Origin: Collybiopsis luxurians FD-317 M1
Taxonomy: Eukaryota > Basidiomycota > Agaricomycetes > Agaricales > Omphalotaceae
Assembly: GCA_000827265.1 (NCBI GenBank)
Contig: KN834810.1
Coordinates: forward strand, 77,250 to 141,249
Reading direction: 5' to 3'
Length of the DNA stretch: 64,000 nt
Below, piece by piece: positions 60,964-64,000 of the stretch. A program made the translations under genes and the position numbers. Position 1 is the first letter of the stretch, and every line of letters starts with the position of its first letter. Below the pieces are notes generated by a model. It had not been told where the DNA came from. It ran no database searches and saw nothing but the letters and a program-made list of their open reading frames with translations.

Positions 60964-61157
60964 GGTAGTGGAAGGAAACTGAGTCGTGAAGGCACGCGTC
61001 GGAATTGGTCACGTAATGTCACGCATGACCATACGTGACTCCCCGTGACATCCGTAGTGAACGGCGCCGAGCGCTTCTTCCACGTTTCCTCATCGACCCG
61101 GACGTTCACAAGCTGGCATTCCGTCGCCTTCGCCCCACGGTCCAAATAGATGCCAGC
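60964..61157. promoter_or_regulatory. Short bidirectional promoter
   Basis: Only about 195 bp separates the starts of the minus-strand membrane protein and the plus-strand UNC-50 gene. It includes an inverted TCACG pattern near 61010-61045 (GTCACGTAATGTCACGCATG, then ATACGTGACTCCCCGTGACA). Confidence 0.45.
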
Positions 61158-62275
61158 ATGGATCTTCCAACCTACTCCGGCAGTCAGATTCGATCTCCAG
61201 CACCCATGTCTCAACGTCTCCCACTGATTTTTCGAAGGCTTCACCGTTTCAACCAAATGGTGTGTACAAACTCGAAGGATCCAAAATCTCGGTCTAATAT
61301 CTGGTTCAGGACTTTGAGCAAGCCATATGGCAGTTAGGTTATCTATGTCTAGCGCCACGGAGAGTGTGAGTGTGAGTGTTTATGCGAATGCGCTGGTTTG
61401 ATCCAACTCAACGGATTCCAGGTACCGGAACGTATATTTTCATAAACGTTGGTTTCTTCTTTCTTTCACTGAGTACGACTGATCAAAATCTTTGTAGAAA
61501 CCAAAAATACGTGGGCTCGAGATGACCCAGCTATATTAGTGCTAATAGCAGCGTGCCTTTTCGGTTAGTAAATTATTTTCTTGATGTACAATCCTTCTTA
61601 CACTCGTTTTTTGACAGTATCTGGAATTGCATGGTCTGTTGCGTATTCCTTCTCTGTTCGGCGAGCTTTCGAGTTGGCAGTGGTCATGATAGTCCGAGAC
61701 TATCTTCTAACAGGATTGGTAGTGGCTACGGTTCTATGGTGCATATTCTCCACCTTTTTTCGGGTAACGACAACTAAATCGTTCATCCAGGTTTGTCTCC
61801 AATCGTATTCTCGTAGCTCCGCCATCACATTCCTCCCCTGCTGACTCTGCGGTCGAATGGGCGTACGCCTTTGATGTGCACACGAACGCCTTCTTCCCGT
61901 TCTTCCTCACGCTCTATGTCGCTCAACTGCTCATCCTTCCAGTTGTTCTGAAGGATAACTGGATATGCCTTTTCTTGGGAAATACGTTATATCTTGCAGG
62001 GTATGCAGTGGGACCATTTATTACCCACCAATATCGGTCTGACTGTTTTCAGATTTGCACAATACACTTATGGCGTATATCTTGGCCTCAACGGTAAGAC
62101 TCTCTTTGCTATGAACATCTGTATGTCCTCATTCCTTGTGTTTTCAGCGCTACCATTCCTCATACGTTCCGAGTTGCTGCTTTCGCCTCTTTTACCTCTA
62201 TTTACGGCGTACATTATTTCCCTGCTAGGGTTCAATGTCGCTAAACATGTACTAGCGGTATATTTCGGCTCGTAG
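61158..62275 (+). CDS. UNC-50 family membrane protein
   Basis: Start MDLPTYSGSQIRSPAPMSQR at 61158; RRLHRFNQM then splices to DFEQAIWQLGYLCLAPRR, matching the MDFEFAFWQMLYL signature of UNC-50. Later exons give YRNVYFHK, ETKNTWARDDPAILVLIAAC, hydrophobic VVMIVRDYLLTGLVVATVLW, then VEWAYAFDVHTNAFFPFFLT, LILPVVLKDNWICLFLGNTL and ALPFLIRSELLLSPLLPLFT, ending VAKHVLAVYFGS. These are diagnostic; the yeast counterpart is GMH1. UNC-50 proteins are five to six-helix Golgi or nuclear-envelope membrane proteins; in animals they act in receptor trafficking. Length about 265 residues after splicing is typical. Introns are all short, and no break is seen. Confidence 0.85.
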
Positions 62276-62758
62276 AGTGTACATATTTATCTTCGCATTG
62301 AATAAAAGCACTTACATAGACACTTCAACCCACAGAATCGCTCTTTTCAAATTCAACAGATTATGACTGCCGAGGGAACAGCTAACGATATCGAAGAATT
62401 CTTTGGCTTCGTATGTCTCTTGCTCAGCGAGCAGATCTTGGAGCAGAACTTCTGGCGATACTGTATCTCAAGCTGTCATTCAGGGGCGAACCGTTTCGAA
62501 AAGGCTGAAGAAACGTGAGAAAATGAGCACGGAAACTATCCGGGGTGCGAGAACATGATTTGTCCTCTACCTTGCCGGATTCGAGGCGAAGCGTAATCCA
62601 TTGATAGTTGTCTAACTTCAAGCTACTCATAGGCGTACGTGAGTGCTGCCTCTCGCCGAGTCAAGTCGTCATACGAACTGCTGCTTACCAGGGGTATTTA
62701 AAGCACGACTGACGACTGTGACACCCTCAGATTCTTTTTCACAGTTAGCTCTTATAGT
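62276..62758. other. Intergenic
   Basis: No supported gene. Includes a plausible poly(A) signal AATAAA at about 62301 after the UNC-50 gene, and the promoter of the SDR gene. Confidence 0.45.
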
Positions 62759-63909
62759 ATGTCCTCTCCGAATCGCGTCTGGTTCATCACCGGGACCTCT
62801 TCAGGTCTTGGTAAGGCTTTGACCGATCTCATTCTAGCCAACGGGGAACGAGTCGTTGCCACTTGTCGCAATCCCGCCGTACACGACGGACTGGTTGCTC
62901 GTCATGGCGAGCGACTGCTTCCCTTTGCACTTGATGTCACGAAAGAGGACCAAGTGAAAGCGGCGATGGCTGCTGGGGTTGAGAAGTTCGGTCGGATTGA
63001 TGTGGTGGTTAACAATGCTGGGATAGGACTATTTGGTGAGATGGAGGCGGTTCCTGAGGAAGATGCGAGGTATATCATGGAGTTACAGTATTGGGGTCCG
63101 GTTCATGTTATGAAAGAGGTGAGTCGGGTGTTCTTCCTCCTGTGCAACGGAATGATTTATCTATGTAATTTTCCGTCCAGGCTGTGCGTATATTCCGTGA
63201 AGTCAATCCGACTGGAGCTGGCGGACGCGTTTTCAACATCAGCACGGTCGGAGGTTATCGAGCCAACCCTACTCTGTCCTACTATTCCGCGAGTAAATTC
63301 GGTGAGCATTGTCTTTCCTTCCACACTCTCAAACGCTCAATTCTGTCCTGTTTAGCCCTAGAAGCTTCCACGCAGTCCTTCCTCCAAGAAATGCATCCTT
63401 CCTGGAACATCAAGGGTTGTATAGTCGAACCGGGAGGCTTCCGCTCAGGATGGTCCGCTGGACCCAATTCCAAAATTATCCCTGCGCATCCCGCCTACAC
63501 AGATCCTTCCAATCCCACTTCTCTTTTCAGAAAAATACACGGAAGCATCCCCTACCTCGGCGACCCTATCAAAATGGGTAAAGCCGTCATCCGACTCGCG
63601 GATCTCTCGTCGGGCCTTCGGTCTGGGTTGGCTGGTCTGTGGACTGGAAAGGGGGTTGAAAAGGGGGTTGAGGAGCAGGGTAGAGCGTTGGGGACGATTC
63701 CGGTGGATTTGCCGCTTAGAGTGCAGCTCGGTTCCGAGGCGCTGTTCCTTGTGAAGATGCAGGCTAATATTACGCTTGAGGACGCGGAGAGATGGGCGTG
63801 GGTTAGTCATGCTACGAATGCGGATGATATGGATGGGGAAGGGTATGTGAAAAAGTATCTAATGGGGTCTGGGGGTTTCCAAGATGTAGATAAAGTGATG
63901 TCGGGATAA
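62759..63909 (+). CDS. Short-chain dehydrogenase/reductase (SDR)
   Basis: Start MSSPNRVWFITGTSSGLGKA at 62759. The Rossmann motif TGTSSGLG binds NAD(P), ALDVTKEDQV supplies the adenine-pocket Asp, NNAG is present, and YYSASK gives the catalytic Tyr and Lys. The Ser partner is in ISTVGG. Exons join over introns near 63.12-63.18 and 63.30-63.36 kb (VMKE to AVRIFREV; SASKF to ALEAST). A PGGFRSGW motif follows. The length, about 300 residues, is normal for classical SDRs. The likely cytosolic enzyme oxidises or reduces an unidentified alcohol or ketone. Intact; the gene ends at 63909. Confidence 0.85.
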
Positions 63910-64000
63910 GTTGATGTTGGGGGCTCTGGTTGGACCTGAAAATAATGACGGAGGTCGTCTAGTTTCAAACGGGCTGATTTAGATGTGGAAATACTATTAT
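63910..64000. other. Right edge, no feature
   Basis: Presumed 3' untranslated region of the SDR gene. Too short to say more. Confidence 0.4.

Noticed and set aside
1..64000. tRNA, rRNA or CRISPR features
   Set aside because: No cloverleaf-like, ribosomal or regularly spaced repeat pattern was recognised by eye. The absence of tRNAs is not certain without a folding search.

Overview
This is a fungal nuclear window, most likely from an Agaricomycete (mushroom-forming basidiomycete). The evidence is genes split by many 50-75 bp GT-AG introns, a basidiomycete-style BTB/POZ protein, a FunK1-type kinase, 7-transmembrane proteins of a basidiomycete type, and worn Ty1-copia, hAT and MITE-like transposons. 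No prokaryotic signals (operons, Shine-Dalgarno sites, CRISPR) are present. Many genes are read here as exons joined by eye, so starts and internal junctions are predictions except where stated.

Layout. 1-9.8 kb: a BTB/POZ protein (+) and a very large minus-strand gene whose product joins a Cys-rich segment, a von Willebrand A domain and a C-terminal ubiquitin-conjugating (E2) fold. 9.86-24.1 kb: a gene-poor transposon island with a copia element (left LTR, gag, pol with stops and a frameshift), a 182-bp MITE-like element with a 9-bp target duplication at its right edge, a decayed hAT transposase with a BED finger, a fragment of a USP-like protease domain, and a 276-bp tandem repeat. 24.3-29.2 kb: two different 7-TM membrane proteins (+) and a small 4-TM-like protein (-). 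29.5-33.3 kb: a WW-domain, Arg/Ser/Asp-rich nuclear-type protein (-).

33.7-58.9 kb holds the most unusual part, an amplified accessory cluster. It has three full-length cytochrome P450 paralogs, two intact and two decayed copies of a small secreted protein whose C-terminal half carries kinase-like signatures (HGD-x4-N and DWG), and two nearly identical, tandemly duplicated DHA2-type MFS transporters. A FunK1 kinase and an uncharacterised minus-strand gene sit inside the cluster. All three P450 genes share a proximal promoter element centred on TCGCGA, followed by a TATA box. The two intact kinase-like genes share a different promoter block. This suggests co-regulated genes spread by segmental duplication. 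No backbone enzyme (PKS, NRPS, terpene synthase) is visible, so the substrate of the P450s and transporters is unknown.

59.3-63.9 kb returns to ordinary genes: a membrane protein with a long Ser/Pro-rich N-terminus (-), a divergent UNC-50 family gene (+) about 195 bp away, and a short-chain dehydrogenase/reductase (+).
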